This document shows, piece after piece, positions 41,227-53,335 of a stretch of 64,000 nucleotides of DNA. How positions within the stretch are numbered: the stretch's first letter is position 1; the number at the start of each line of letters is the position of its first letter. The stretch lies in contig NZ_VDUY01000001.1 in assembly GCF_008039575.1 (NCBI RefSeq), positions 682,001 through 746,000 of the forward strand. Direction: 5' to 3'. The position numbers and the translations under genes are program-made. This DNA comes from Zeimonas arvi (GTDB lineage: Bacteria; Pseudomonadota; Gammaproteobacteria; Burkholderiales; Burkholderiaceae_E). The notes below the pieces were generated by a model, which saw only the letters and a list, made by a program, of their open reading frames with translations, was not told the DNA's origin and made no database searches.

Positions 41227-41537
41227 ATGAAGGCGCCGCGAGGCTCCGGAGCGATCTGCCTGGTCGAGGACGATTCGCTGGTGCGCGAGTTCACACGGAG
41301 CGTGCTTGTCGATCTCGGCTACTCGGTGCACGATTTCGGCAACGGCGACGATGCCCTGGCGGCGATCGACGCCGGGCTGCCCGCTCCCGGCGCCCCGACC
41401 TGAAGGTGCTCTACGTGTCGGGCTACAGCGAGAACGCGATCATCCATCACGGTCGTCTCGACCCGGGGGTGGAGCTTCTCAGCAAGCCGTTCCGCCGCGT
41501 GGATCTGGCCATGCGACTGCAGAATCTCCTGAGCTGA
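41227..41537 (+). pseudogene. Single-domain receiver gene broken by a frameshifting internal deletion
   Basis: ATG 41227 directly follows the REC-EAL stop. Frame one reads a good receiver N-terminus ([35 protein letters not shown]), then leaves homology and stops at 41401-41403. A second frame from about 41375 continues as the receiver C-terminus ([39 protein letters not shown]), ending at 41537. By comparison with the neighbouring kinase's receiver, about 22 residues that should hold the phospho-acceptor Asp and MPG motif are missing. The lesion is a deletion whose length is not a multiple of three. No functional receiver can be made. Confidence 0.85.
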
Positions 41538-41541
41538 CCCG

Positions 41542-44037
41542 ATGGCATCGCCGCGCAACCTCGCACTGTTCGAGAATCACCGCTGGGAAGACACGCCGCT
41601 CGGCCCCGTCGACCGATGGCCCGCTGCCATGCGCGCGACGGTGCGCACCGTGCTCTCATCCGGCATGCCGATGGCCACCGCCTGGGGGCCGCACCGGGTC
41701 CAGATCTACAACGACGGCTACAACGCGATCTATGGCGACAAGCACCCGGCGGCGTTCGGCGCGCCTGCGGCCGAGTGTTGGGGCGAGATCTGGAGTTTCC
41801 TCGCGCCGGCCATCGACACCATCTTCGACTCGGGCAATACGCTGAACTTCGAGAACACGCTGCTCGCGCTGAGCAAGCATGGCCCGCCAGAGGAGTGCTA
41901 CTTCGACTTCTCCTACAGTCCGGTCTTCGACGAGGACGGGCGAGTGCTCGGCTTCCTGTCGGCAGCGGTGGAAACCACCGCTCGCATCGTGACGGCCAGG
42001 CGGCAGGCGGTGTTCGACGCGATCGCATCGCTGCGCCCGGCGACCGGCGACGTCGCCGATTTCCTCGGCGGACTGCGCGAGGCGCTGGCAAGCAACCAGG
42101 ACGATGCCGCTTCGGCGGCTCTGTACTCGGTCGATCCGGCCAGCGGCCTGCCCGACCGTCTGCTTTGGTCGCTGCGGGCCGACGACGTGCTCCTGGCGGC
42201 GCTGCACGAGGCAGCCCGCGGGCATCGGCTTGCACCGGACCTTCGGACGCCCTCGCCGGCGGCCGTCGCGGTGGCGAGCGGCGGCGGCCCGCGGCAGGCG
42301 GGCCTGTTGCCGGTGCACCGGCGAGACGGCTCGCCGGTGGCGCTGCTGTTGCTCACGCACGGGCCCTACGTGCCGTGGTCGAGCAGTCACCGGCCGTTCT
42401 GCCTCGCGCTGTCCGAACGGCTGCACGTCGCGCTGCACGACTTCGAGGCACGCGAAATGCAGTTGCGCTCGCTCACCATGAGTCTCGACGAGAAGCAGCA
42501 GCTCTACCAGTTCCTGTTCGACAACATCGTCGACGGCGCGATCTACGCGGTCAGCACGGTCACGGACGATCCGCCCGAAACCGTGCTGGCCGCCAACCGG
42601 CAAGCGTGCGCGATGCTCGGCTACGACGAGCGCGAGATCGTCGGACTGCGCCGCGAGCAGCTCGTCTTCGACGACGGCGGCACCTTGTCGGCGGCGGTGC
42701 GCAGGCGGGAGAAGACCGGCGAATTCGTCGGAGAGCTGCGCTTCAGGCACCGCGACGGCCGACCGATCCTCGTCGAGGTTGCGTCGCGGCTGGTCACCAC
42801 CGAGCGCGGCGACATCCGCTCGGTCACCCTGGTGCGCGACATCAGCGCCCGCAAGGCCCTGGAGCGGCGGCATCTCCAGGAGGTTCGCGCCGAAACGATG
42901 TCCCAGATGAGCGCCGGCATCGCGCACGATTTCAACAACCTGCTGACCGTCATCGTCGGCGGCGTCGACCTGATGCGGGGCCGCTTCGAGGCGGGCACCG
43001 TCGAAGCCCAGGTGATGGCTGCGATGCAGCAGGCCGCCGACAAGGCGGCATCGCTGACGCGCGAGCTGCTGAGCTTCACCGGCGTGCAGAACGTGCAGGC
43101 GCACCTCGCCGACATCGCGGCACTGGTGATCGAGACCGAGCAGATGCTGCGGGGCGCGATCGGCGATTCCATCCGGTTGGAACTTCGGCTCGCGCCAGAC
43201 CTTCCGCATTGCCTGGTCGACCCCGCGCTGTTCTCGACCGCCTTGCTGAACCTCGCGCTGAACGCACGCGATGCGATGCCCGAAGGCGGCGTGGTGACGA
43301 TTGCCGCCGACCTGTTCAAGCCGCTGGACCTCGAGCCGGCCCATTCCGTGCCGCCCGCGATGGATCGGCCGCACGTCAGGCTGACGGTGAGCGATACCGG
43401 CCACGGCATTCCTGCCGAACTGCTGGAGCGGATATTCGACCCATTCTTCACGACGAAGCAGACGGGGCTCGGCTCCGGTCTCGGACTGCCGATGGTGCTC
43501 GCCTTCGCGCGCAAGTCCGGCGGCTTCGTCAGGGTCGCCAGCGAGCCTGGCCGGGGCGCGCGCTTCGAGCTGCTGTTGCCGGCGGTCGAAGCCGCCGACA
43601 GCCCGCCCGGGTTGCCTCGCACGGTGCCGGGCACCGGCGCCTCAGGCCAGACCGTGCTGGTCGTCGAGGACAACGACCTGGTCCGCATGCAGGCCATGCG
43701 CATGCTGACCGACGCCGGCTTTCGCTGCATACCGGCGCCCGATGGCCAGAAGGCGCTTTCGATCCTGTCGACCGACATGACGATCGGCATCGTCTTCACC
43801 GACGTGATGATGCCCGGCATGTCCGGCCGCCGGCTGGCCGACGAAGTCCACCGGCAGCGGCCCGGCCTTCCCATCCTGCTGACCACCGGCTACGACGGAG
43901 AGATCCGTGAGCAAGCCGAGCTGGCGGGCGCCCGCTACGAGGTTCTTCCGAAGCCTTACACGCGCGGTGAACTCGTCTCAGCGGTGCTGCGACAGTTCGA
44001 GGCGGCGAGGCGATCTCCCCCCTTCGAACCCCGCTAG
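41542..44037 (+). CDS. PAS-domain hybrid histidine kinase
   Basis: The 831-aa cytoplasmic protein opens with a PAS-like domain common in large bacterial sensor kinases (ENHRWEDTPLGPVDRWPAAMR; VQIYNDGYNAIYGDKHP). A GAF-like middle (about 160-300) and a PAS domain near 315-440 follow. The kinase core has [11 protein letters not shown] (H462), [31 protein letters not shown] and GSGLGLP. A C-terminal receiver has VVEDNDLVR, Asp in FTDVMMPGMSG (D754) and LPKPYTR. It starts five bases after the broken receiver gene, so the four signalling genes probably form one transcription unit. Confidence 0.88.
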   Translation: MASPRNLALFENHRWEDTPLGPVDRWPAAMRATVRTVLSSGMPMATAWGPHRVQIYNDGYNAIYGDKHPAAFGAPAAECWGEIWSFLAPAIDTIFDSGNTLNFENTLLALSKHGPPEECYFDFSYSPVFDEDGRVLGFLSAAVETTARIVTARRQAVFDAIASLRPATGDVADFLGGLREALASNQDDAASAALYSVDPASGLPDRLLWSLRADDVLLAALHEAARGHRLAPDLRTPSPAAVAVASGGGPRQAGLLPVHRRDGSPVALLLLTHGPYVPWSSSHRPFCLALSERLHVALHDFEAREMQLRSLTMSLDEKQQLYQFLFDNIVDGAIYAVSTVTDDPPETVLAANRQACAMLGYDEREIVGLRREQLVFDDGGTLSAAVRRREKTGEFVGELRFRHRDGRPILVEVASRLVTTERGDIRSVTLVRDISARKALERRHLQEVRAETMSQMSAGIAHDFNNLLTVIVGGVDLMRGRFEAGTVEAQVMAAMQQAADKAASLTRELLSFTGVQNVQAHLADIAALVIETEQMLRGAIGDSIRLELRLAPDLPHCLVDPALFSTALLNLALNARDAMPEGGVVTIAADLFKPLDLEPAHSVPPAMDRPHVRLTVSDTGHGIPAELLERIFDPFFTTKQTGLGSGLGLPMVLAFARKSGGFVRVASEPGRGARFELLLPAVEAADSPPGLPRTVPGTGASGQTVLVVEDNDLVRMQAMRMLTDAGFRCIPAPDGQKALSILSTDMTIGIVFTDVMMPGMSGRRLADEVHRQRPGLPILLTTGYDGEIREQAELAGARYEVLPKPYTRGELVSAVLRQFEAARRSPPFEPR

Positions 44038-44106
44038 GGTCGTCGGCATCTCTGCGACGATGCCCGCGGCCGGCCGCCCCGTGCGCTCCTCGACGACCAT
44101 GGAGAT

Positions 44107-44135
44107 TTGACAGCGCCCCGCCCGGTTGGCATCCT
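44107..44135 (+). promoter_or_regulatory. Candidate promoter for the gcv operon
   Basis: TTGACA (44107-44112) is an exact -35 consensus. Seventeen bases on, CATCCT (44130-44135) is a weak -10. The predicted start near 44142 is about a dozen bases upstream of the first glycine aptamer, as expected for a riboswitch transcript. Confidence 0.5.
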
Positions 44136-44153
44136 CCCGCGAGCCGAACAACC

Positions 44154-44361
44154 GCTGTGGAAGAGATCGCGCAGGCCCTGCAGGCCCGCGCGGCGCCGAA
44201 GGTGTATCGCCCCGGAAACTCTCAGGCAAAAGGACTTCAGCGGTTCGGCGCTCTGGAGAGAAGCTGCATCCGGTCGTGACCGGGCCGCGGCTCGCCGAAG
44301 GAAACAGGTGGCGCGGACCACTCCGCGCCGCTGAATGTCTCAGGCAAACGGACAGAGGGGG
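44154..44361 (+). promoter_or_regulatory. Tandem glycine riboswitch (two aptamers)
   Basis: The two aptamers carry the conserved glycine-aptamer segments. The first has GTGGAAGAGATCGCG, GCGCCGAAGGTGTATCGCC and GGAAACTCTCAGGCAAAAGG, and ends near 44243. The second has CTCTGGAGAGAAGCTGC, CTCGCCGAAGGAAACAGGTGG and GAATGTCTCAGGCAAACGGAC, and ends near 44361. The short linker between them is typical of cooperative tandem glycine riboswitches. They lie upstream of gcvH-gcvP-gcvT, which they are known to control in many bacteria, usually turning expression on when glycine is plentiful. Confidence 0.93.
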
Positions 44362-44365
44362 CTGC

Positions 44366-44398
44366 CGGCCGGGTTCTTCCGGCCGCCCTTCGTCTTTT
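44366..44398 (+). terminator. Hairpin plus short T-run, probable riboswitch expression platform
   Basis: GGCCGG (44367-44372) pairs with CCGGCC (44379-44384) around GTTCTT, extended by one C-G pair. A T-rich stretch ending TCTTTT (44393-44398) follows after eight bases. It lies directly after the second aptamer and 57 bases before gcvH. It could act as a glycine-controlled terminator, although the U-tract is set back from the stem. Beyond it, up to 44454, I see only the gcvH ribosome-binding site (GGAG, 44445-44448). Confidence 0.5.
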
Positions 44399-44454
44399 CA
44401 GCCTTCGCCGCACGCGCCCGACCCGCCGACTCGCGAACGCCTCTGGAGCCCGCC

Positions 44455-44841
44455 TTGGACAATCCCGCCGATCTGAAATACACCGCCTCCCACGAGTGGC
44501 TGCGCCGCGAAGGCGACGGCACCGCCACCGTCGGCATCACCGATCACGCCCAGGACGCCCTCGGCGAGCTCGTCTACGTCGAGCTGCCCCAAGTCGGCCG
44601 CCGCGTCGAGCAGGGCGAGGCCTGCGTGGTGGTCGAGTCCACCAAGGCGGCCTCCGACGTCTACGCACCGGTGACCGGCGAGATCGTCGCGGTCAACGAA
44701 GCGCTGGCCGACGCGCCGCAGACGGTCAACGAGGCGCCCTTCGCCGGCGGCTGGCTGTTCCGGATCAGGCCCGACGACGCCGGCCAGATCGACGGTCTGC
44801 TCGACGCCACCGCCTACGCCGCCGGCCCCGGCGCGGCCTGA
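44455..44841 (+). CDS. gcvH: Glycine cleavage system H protein
   Basis: GcvH carries the lipoyl arm that shuttles the aminomethyl group. The 128-aa protein shows [34 protein letters not shown] and the lipoylation site [15 protein letters not shown] (lysine about residue 64). TTG 44455, with GGAG six bases upstream, gives the normal length; the frame is open upstream through the riboswitch, but that part has no homology. gcvP follows after 23 bases. Confidence 0.94.
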   Translation: MDNPADLKYTASHEWLRREGDGTATVGITDHAQDALGELVYVELPQVGRRVEQGEACVVVESTKAASDVYAPVTGEIVAVNEALADAPQTVNEAPFAGGWLFRIRPDDAGQIDGLLDATAYAAGPGAA

Positions 44842-44864
44842 CCCTCCGCAGGAGCGACTCCTCC

Positions 44865-47863
<2,999 letters not shown>

Positions 47864-47867
<4 letters not shown>

Positions 47868-49000
47868 CCGACACCCGACGCGTCCCGCTCGATGCGATGC
47901 ACCGCGCCGCCGGCGCAAAGATGGGCCCGTTCGCCGGCTGGGAGATGCCGATCCAGTACCCGTCGGGGCTCAAGGCCGAGCATCAGCACACACGCGAGGC
48001 CGCGAGCCTCTTCGACGTCTCGCACATGGGCCAGCTGCGCGTGACCGCCGCCGACGGCCGGGCCGCGACGCTGCACGCCCAGCTCGAGGCGGCGTTGCCG
48101 GTGGACTTCGAGGACTGGGCCAGCGGCCAGCAGAAGTACTCGTACCTGCTCAACGACGCCGGCGGCATCGAGGACGACCTGATGCTGGTCCACCTCACCG
48201 ACGGCCGGCACGCCGAGGTCCGGATCGTGGTCAACGCCGGCAACCGCGACGCAGACCTGAAGTGGTTCCACCGTCACTGCCCGAAGCTGCACTTCGAATG
48301 GGTGCCGGCGGCGCTGCTGGCGCTGCAGGGCCCGGGCGCGGAGCAGGCGCTCGCGGCGCTCGACCCGCAGGCCGCTTCGCTGCGCTTCATGCAGGCGGCC
48401 GCGCTGAAGCTGCTCGGCGCCGACTGCTTCGCCACCCGGTCGGGCTACACCGGCGAGGACGGCTACGAGATCTCGATCCCGGTCGAGGCGGCCGAGGCGA
48501 TCGCCGCCCGCCTGCTCGAGATCGACGAGGTCAGGTGGGCCGGACTGGGCGCGCGCGACACGCTGCGGCTCGAGGCCGGCCTGCCGCTGCACGGCAGCGA
48601 CATCGGTCCGCAGACCTCGCCGGTGGAAGCCGGACTGGCCTTCGCGATCCCGAAGTCGCGGCGGCCCGGCGGTCCGAAGGCCGGAGGCTTCCCTGGAGCC
48701 GAGACGGTCCTGAGGCAGTTTGCCGAGGGCGCGCACCGCAAGCTGGTCGGCCTGGTCTCGCACGACCCGGTGCCGATCCGGGCGCACAGCGCGATCGTCG
48801 ACGCACACGAGCGCCAGATCGGCGAAGTCAGCAGCGGCACCGTGTCGCCCACGCTGGGCCACCCGGTGATGCTGGCGTGGCTCGAACGCCAGGCCATCGA
48901 GCATGAAGCCACCGCGCCGCTTCGCGCCGTGGTGCGCGACAAGCGGCCGGCGGTTCAGGTCACCTCCTTGCCCTTCGTGCCCAAGCGCTACAAACGCTGA
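47864..49000 (+). CDS. gcvT: Aminomethyltransferase, glycine cleavage T protein
   Basis: GcvT transfers the methylene from the H-protein arm to tetrahydrofolate and releases ammonia. The 378-aa protein has [43 protein letters not shown] and [20 protein letters not shown], plus the C-terminal barrel with [27 protein letters not shown] precedes the ATG inside the gcvP 3' end. The gene order H-P-T differs from the common T-H-P order. Confidence 0.95.
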
Positions 49001-49006
49001 GAAGCC

Positions 49007-49035
49007 TTGAGCGGCCGGGGTTCTATGGCTAGACT
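49007..49035 (+). promoter_or_regulatory. Candidate sigma-70 promoter for the aap operon
   Basis: TTGAGC (49007-49012) and TAGACT (49030-49035) are separated by exactly 17 bases, each matching four of six consensus positions. The predicted start near 49042 leaves a leader of about 60 bases before aapJ. It overlaps nothing and begins six bases after the gcvT stop. Confidence 0.5.
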
Positions 49036-49101
49036 TCGCCCCGTAGCAACGAAACGAGCACGCCTCCCCCGGGCGTGACCGACAACGAACGGAGACGAAG
49101 C

Positions 49102-50129
49102 ATGGCACGACGATTCCTGATCGGCTTGGCGGCTTGCGCCGCGCTGCTGGCCCCCACCCTCGCCTCGGCCGGCCCCACCCTCGACGCGATCAAGGAGCGC
49201 GGCTCGCTGCGCTGCGCGGTCAATACCGGCCTGCTCGGCTTCTCGGCGCCAGACAGCAAGGGGCGCTGGAACGGCATCGACGCCGACTTCTGCCGCGCGG
49301 TGGCCGCCGCGATCCTGGGCGACCCGGAGAAGGTGCAGTTCGTCGCCACCAACGCCCAGAACCGGTTCACCGTGCTGCAGGCCGGCGAGGCCGACATGCT
49401 GTCGCGCAACACCACCTGGACCTCGTCGCGCGACGCGACGCTGGGCTCGGTGTTCACCGGCGTGCTCTTCTACGATGGCCAGGGCTTCATGGTGCCCAAG
49501 AAGCTCGGCGTGAAGAGCGCCAAGGAGCTCGACGGCGCCACGGTCTGCGTGCAGCCGGGCACCAGCCGGGCACCACCACCGAGCTGAACGTCAGCGACTA
49601 CTTCCGCTCGAACAAGATGAACTTCAAGCCGGTGGTGATCGCCGAGCTGAACCAGATCGAGCAGGCCTTCTTCGCCGGCCGCTGCGACGTCTACACCACG
49701 GACATCTCGGGCCTGGCGGCCACGCGTCTCAAGGCGCCCAACAAGGACGACTACGTGATCCTGCCCGACGCGATCTCCAAGGAGCCGCTGGGCCCGATGG
49801 TCCGCCGCGGCGACTGGGAGTTCTTCAACATCGTCAAGTGGACGCTGTTCGGTCTGCTCGAGGCCGAGGAGATGGGCGTCACCTCGGCCAACGTCGAGGC
49901 GAAGAAGGGCGAGGCCGCGAACAATCCGCCGCTGCAGCGCCTGCTGGGCCTGTCGGGCGACACCGGCAAGAGCATCGGCCTGGACAACGACTGGCTGATC
50001 CGCGCCGTCAAGGCGGTGGGCAACTACGGCGAGATGTACGAGCGCAACATCGGGCCGCTGGGCATCCAGCGCGGCCTGAATGCGCAGTGGACCAAGGGCG
50101 GGCTGATGTACGCGCCGCCGATCCGCTGA
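49102..50129 (+). pseudogene. aapJ: General L-amino-acid ABC transporter binding protein AapJ, frameshifted
   Basis: The gene starts at ATG 49102 (GGAGACGAAGC upstream) with a signal peptide ending LASA. It continues as an AapJ-type binding protein (TLDAIKERGSLRCAVNTGLLGFS; RNTTWTSSRDATLGSVF; GATVCVQPGT). At 49553-49574 an 11-bp tandem duplication shifts the frame, giving SRAPPPS and a stop at 49585-49587. The other frame resumes at PGTTTELNVSDYF and runs to YAPPIR at 50129. Removing one copy restores a 338-aa protein of normal length with no other lesion. It is followed by intact aapQMP genes. Confidence 0.9.
49553..49574 (+). repeat. 11-bp tandem duplication that disrupts aapJ
   Basis: AGCCGGGCACC occurs twice in a row (49553-49563 and 49564-49574), followed by ACCACCGAGCTG. 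A single copy would read VQPGTTTELN, the expected protein sequence. The second copy adds 11 bases and shifts translation. Slipped-strand replication can create such repeats, and can also delete them. Confidence 0.9.
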
Positions 50130-50223
50130 TCGGTCCCTTCGGGTTCGGGGGACCCGGCCCGGCCTTGCCGGCCCGGATCCCTCCGTCGCACGCTCGCCCG
50201 GTCCTGGCCCAGGAGTCCGCCCC

Positions 50224-51366
50224 ATGCTCTCCAACGAGCGCGCACGCGGCATCTTCTACCAGTTGCTGTTGCTGGCCGCCGTCTTCGGGGTCGGCTGGTA
50301 CCTGATCGGCAACACGCTGCACAACCTGTCGACCCGGCAGATCCAGGTCGGCTTCGATTTCCTCGGCCGCGAGGCCGGCTTCGAGATCGCCGAGTCGCAG
50401 ATCGCCTACGCGCCGAGCGACTCCTATTTCCGCGCCTTCCTGGTCGGGCTGTTCAACACGCTGCACGTCGCGCTGCTGGGCATCGTGCTGGCCACCGCGA
50501 TCGGCACGCTGGTGGGCGTGGCGCGGCTGTCCACGAACTGGCTGATGTCCCGCCTCGCCTCGGCCTACGTCGAGACGATGCGCAACATTCCGCTGCTGCT
50601 GCAGCTCTTCGTCTGGTACGGCCTGTTCACCGAGCTGATGCCCCCGGTGCGCCAGGCGATCGACCTGGGCGGCGGGATCTTCGTCACCCAGCGCGGCCTC
50701 TACTATCCCTGGCCCGAGCCGCACGCGGCATGGCCTGCGGCTGGCTGGGCGCTGCTCGCAGGCATCGCGCTGGCCCTGGCCTGGCGCGCCCGGGCGAAGC
50801 GGGTGCGGGATCGCACCGGCCGGCAGCTTCCGGTCGGCCTGCCGATGGCGCTGCTGGTGCTGGGCCTGCCGCTGGCCGCCTGGGCGGCCCTGGGCGCGCC
50901 GACCTCGCTGGTCTACCCTGAGCTGCGCGGCTTCAACTTCCGCGGCGGCAAGGTGCTGTCGCCCGAGTTCCTCGCGCTGCTGATCGGCCTGTCGACCTAC
51001 ACCGCGGCTTTCGTGGCCGAGATCGTGCGGGCGGGCATCCTGGCGGTGGATCGCGGCCAGGGCGAGGCCGCGATGTCGCTGGGCCTGAACCGCGGCCAGG
51101 AGTTGCGGCTGGTCACGCTGCCGCAGGCGCTGCGCGTGATCATCCCGCCGATGACCAGCCAGTACCTGAACCTGACCAAGAACTCGTCGCTGGCGGTGGC
51201 GATCGGCTATCCGGACCTGGTCGCGGTCGCCAACACCACGATGAACCAGACCGGCCAGGCGATCGAGGCGATCGCGATCCTGATGGCGGTCTATCTGAGC
51301 ATCAGCCTGCTGATCTCGCTGTTCATGAACTGGTACAACAACCGCGTCCGGCTGGTGGAGCGCTGA
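50224..51366 (+). CDS. aapQ: Amino-acid ABC transporter permease AapQ
   Basis: The 380-aa inner-membrane subunit has a long first periplasmic part (FDFLGREAGFEIAESQIAYAPSDSYFRAFLVGLFNTL) and a large insert between early helices, both typical of AapQ. The EAA loop is GEAAMSLGLNRGQELRLVTLPQALRVIIPP. AGGAGTCCGCCCC precedes the ATG. It pairs with AapM to form the membrane channel of the general L-amino-acid importer. Confidence 0.94.
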   Translation: MLSNERARGIFYQLLLLAAVFGVGWYLIGNTLHNLSTRQIQVGFDFLGREAGFEIAESQIAYAPSDSYFRAFLVGLFNTLHVALLGIVLATAIGTLVGVARLSTNWLMSRLASAYVETMRNIPLLLQLFVWYGLFTELMPPVRQAIDLGGGIFVTQRGLYYPWPEPHAAWPAAGWALLAGIALALAWRARAKRVRDRTGRQLPVGLPMALLVLGLPLAAWAALGAPTSLVYPELRGFNFRGGKVLSPEFLALLIGLSTYTAAFVAEIVRAGILAVDRGQGEAAMSLGLNRGQELRLVTLPQALRVIIPPMTSQYLNLTKNSSLAVAIGYPDLVAVANTTMNQTGQAIEAIAILMAVYLSISLLISLFMNWYNNRVRLVER

Positions 51367-51369
51367 GCG

Positions 51370-52506
51370 ATGACCGGACCCGCCGCCAGCACGCCAGACC
51401 CCGGCTCGCCCGGCGCGGGCCCGCGCGTCCCCGGCGCGCCGCCCGCACTGTCCCGCGGCCCGTTCGCCTGGATGCGGACGAACCTGTTCGCCACCCCCTT
51501 CGACACCGCCCTCACCATCCTGCTGCTGGCCGCACTGGCCTGGATCGTCCCGAAGGCCTCGGGGTGGCTGTTCTTCGACGCGGTGTGGGGAAACCAACCG
51601 CTCTCGGCCTGCGACGCGGTGCGCGGCCAGGGCGCCTGCTGGGCGGTGGTCTGGGAGAAGTTCCGCTTCATGATGTTCGGCGTCTACCCCTTTGACGAGC
51701 AGTGGCGCCCGGCGATCGCGATCTTCGTGCTCTCCGGCCTGCTGGTGGTCTCGGCCTTCCGCGCCTTCTGGAACCGACGGCTGGCGGTCGTCTGGACGAT
51801 CGGCCTGGCGCTGACCTTCTGGCTGATGGGCGGCGGCCTGGGGCTCGCGCCGGTGCGCACCGAGCAGTGGGGCGGGCTGCCGGTCACGCTGATCCTGGCG
51901 ATATTCGGCGTGGCCTTCGCCTTTCCGCTGGGCGTGCTGCTCGCGCTGGGCCGGAGGTCGAGCCTGCCGCTGGTGCGGGCCTTCTGCGTGGTCTACATCG
52001 AGGTGATCCGGGGCGTGCCGCTGATCACCGTCCTGTTCATGGCGTCGGTGATGTTCTCGCTGTTCATGCCCGAGGGCATGCGCATCGAGCAACTGCTGCG
52101 CGCGCAGATCGCGATCATCCTGTTCGTGGCGGCCTACCTGGCCGAGGCGGTGCGCGGCGGGCTGCAGGCAGTGCCCCGGGGGCAGTACGAGGCAGCCGAG
52201 GCGCTCGGCCTGCCCTACTGGAAGTCCACGGGGCTGATCGTGCTGCCGCAGGCGCTGCGCATCTCGATCCCGCCGATCGTCAACAGCTTCATCTCGCTGT
52301 TCAAGGACACGTCGCTGGTGGTGATCATCGGCATCTACGACTTCGCCTACGCGGTGAAGAAATCGGTGGAGACCGACTTCTCATGGAAGAAGTACTTCAT
52401 CGAGGCCTTCCTGTTCTCGATCGTCGTGTACTGGATCTACTGCTTCGCGATGTCGAAGTACAGCCAGAAGCTGGAGCGCGATTTCGCGCGCGGCCACCAG
52501 CGCTGA
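51370..52506 (+). CDS. aapM: Amino-acid ABC transporter permease AapM
   Basis: The 378-aa permease begins four bases after aapQ. It has a Pro/Ala-rich N-terminus, then membrane spans ([31 protein letters not shown]) and the EAA loop [30 protein letters not shown]. The C-terminus is helical ([30 protein letters not shown]). Size and layout match AapM rather than HisM. aapP follows after 22 bases. Confidence 0.94.
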   Translation: MTGPAASTPDPGSPGAGPRVPGAPPALSRGPFAWMRTNLFATPFDTALTILLLAALAWIVPKASGWLFFDAVWGNQPLSACDAVRGQGACWAVVWEKFRFMMFGVYPFDEQWRPAIAIFVLSGLLVVSAFRAFWNRRLAVVWTIGLALTFWLMGGGLGLAPVRTEQWGGLPVTLILAIFGVAFAFPLGVLLALGRRSSLPLVRAFCVVYIEVIRGVPLITVLFMASVMFSLFMPEGMRIEQLLRAQIAIILFVAAYLAEAVRGGLQAVPRGQYEAAEALGLPYWKSTGLIVLPQALRISIPPIVNSFISLFKDTSLVVIIGIYDFAYAVKKSVETDFSWKKYFIEAFLFSIVVYWIYCFAMSKYSQKLERDFARGHQR

Positions 52507-52528
52507 GATCCGCAGCCGGAGCCCTCGA

Positions 52529-53335
52529 GTGAACCCGATGAACCCGTCGAACCCGAACCCAGCCGCCGGCGCCGCCGCGCAGCCGAACGAGGCGGGCGGC
52601 CCGCCGGCCATCGTCATCGAGAAGCTGAACAAGTGGTTCGGCGAGTTCCACGTGCTCGAGGACATCGACCTGACGGTGGCCCGCGGCGAGCGCATCGTGA
52701 TCTGCGGGCCGTCGGGCTCGGGCAAGTCCACGCTGATCCGCTGCATCAACCGGCTCGAGCCGCACCAGAAGGGGCGGATCGTGGTCAATGGCACCGAACT
52801 GACCGACAACCTGAAGCACATCGACCAGGTCCGCTCCGATGTCGGCATGGTCTTCCAGCACTTCAACCTGTTCCCTCACCTGACCGTGCTCGACAACTGC
52901 ACGCTCGCGCCGATCTGGGTGCGCAAGAAGCCGCGAGCCGAGGCCGAGGCCACCGCGATGAAGTTCCTGGAGCGGGTACGCATCGCCGACCAGGCGCAGA
53001 AGTACCCCGGCCAGCTGTCGGGCGGCCAGCAGCAGCGGGTGGCGATCGCCCGCGCGCTTTGCATGACGCCCTCGATCATGCTGTTCGACGAACCCACCTC
53101 GGCGCTGGACCCGGAGATGGTCAAGGAGGTGCTCGACACGATGATCATGCTGGCCGGCGAGGGCATGACCATGCTCTGCGTGACCCACGAGATGGGCTTC
53201 GCGCGGGCGGTGGCCGACCGGGTGATCTTCATGGACCGCGGCGAGATCGTCGAGCAGAACGCGCCGGGCCCCTTCTTCGACGACCCGCAGAACGAGCGGA
53301 CCCGGCAGTTCCTCAGCCAGATCCTGCACCGCTAG
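52529..53335 (+). CDS. aapP: Amino-acid ABC transporter ATP-binding protein AapP
   Basis: The 268-aa ATPase has Walker [12 protein letters not shown]-loop [13 protein letters not shown], the signature [15 protein letters not shown], Walker [14 protein letters not shown] and the switch [13 protein letters not shown]. It carries an N-terminal Asn/Pro/Ala extension of about 25 residues. GTG 52529 is preceded by GGAG; ATG 52538 is the alternative. Its TAG stop is shared, through the palindrome CTAG, with the stop of the convergent hemerythrin gene. Confidence 0.95.
   Translation: MNPMNPSNPNPAAGAAAQPNEAGGPPAIVIEKLNKWFGEFHVLEDIDLTVARGERIVICGPSGSGKSTLIRCINRLEPHQKGRIVVNGTELTDNLKHIDQVRSDVGMVFQHFNLFPHLTVLDNCTLAPIWVRKKPRAEAEATAMKFLERVRIADQAQKYPGQLSGGQQQRVAIARALCMTPSIMLFDEPTSALDPEMVKEVLDTMIMLAGEGMTMLCVTHEMGFARAVADRVIFMDRGEIVEQNAPGPFFDDPQNERTRQFLSQILHR

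Noticed and set aside
35755-41331. 1858-codon minus-strand open frame opposite the sensor kinase genes
   Set aside because: The plus strand carries clear PAS, kinase and EAL domains; the antisense product lacks domain structure and is a GC-skew shadow.
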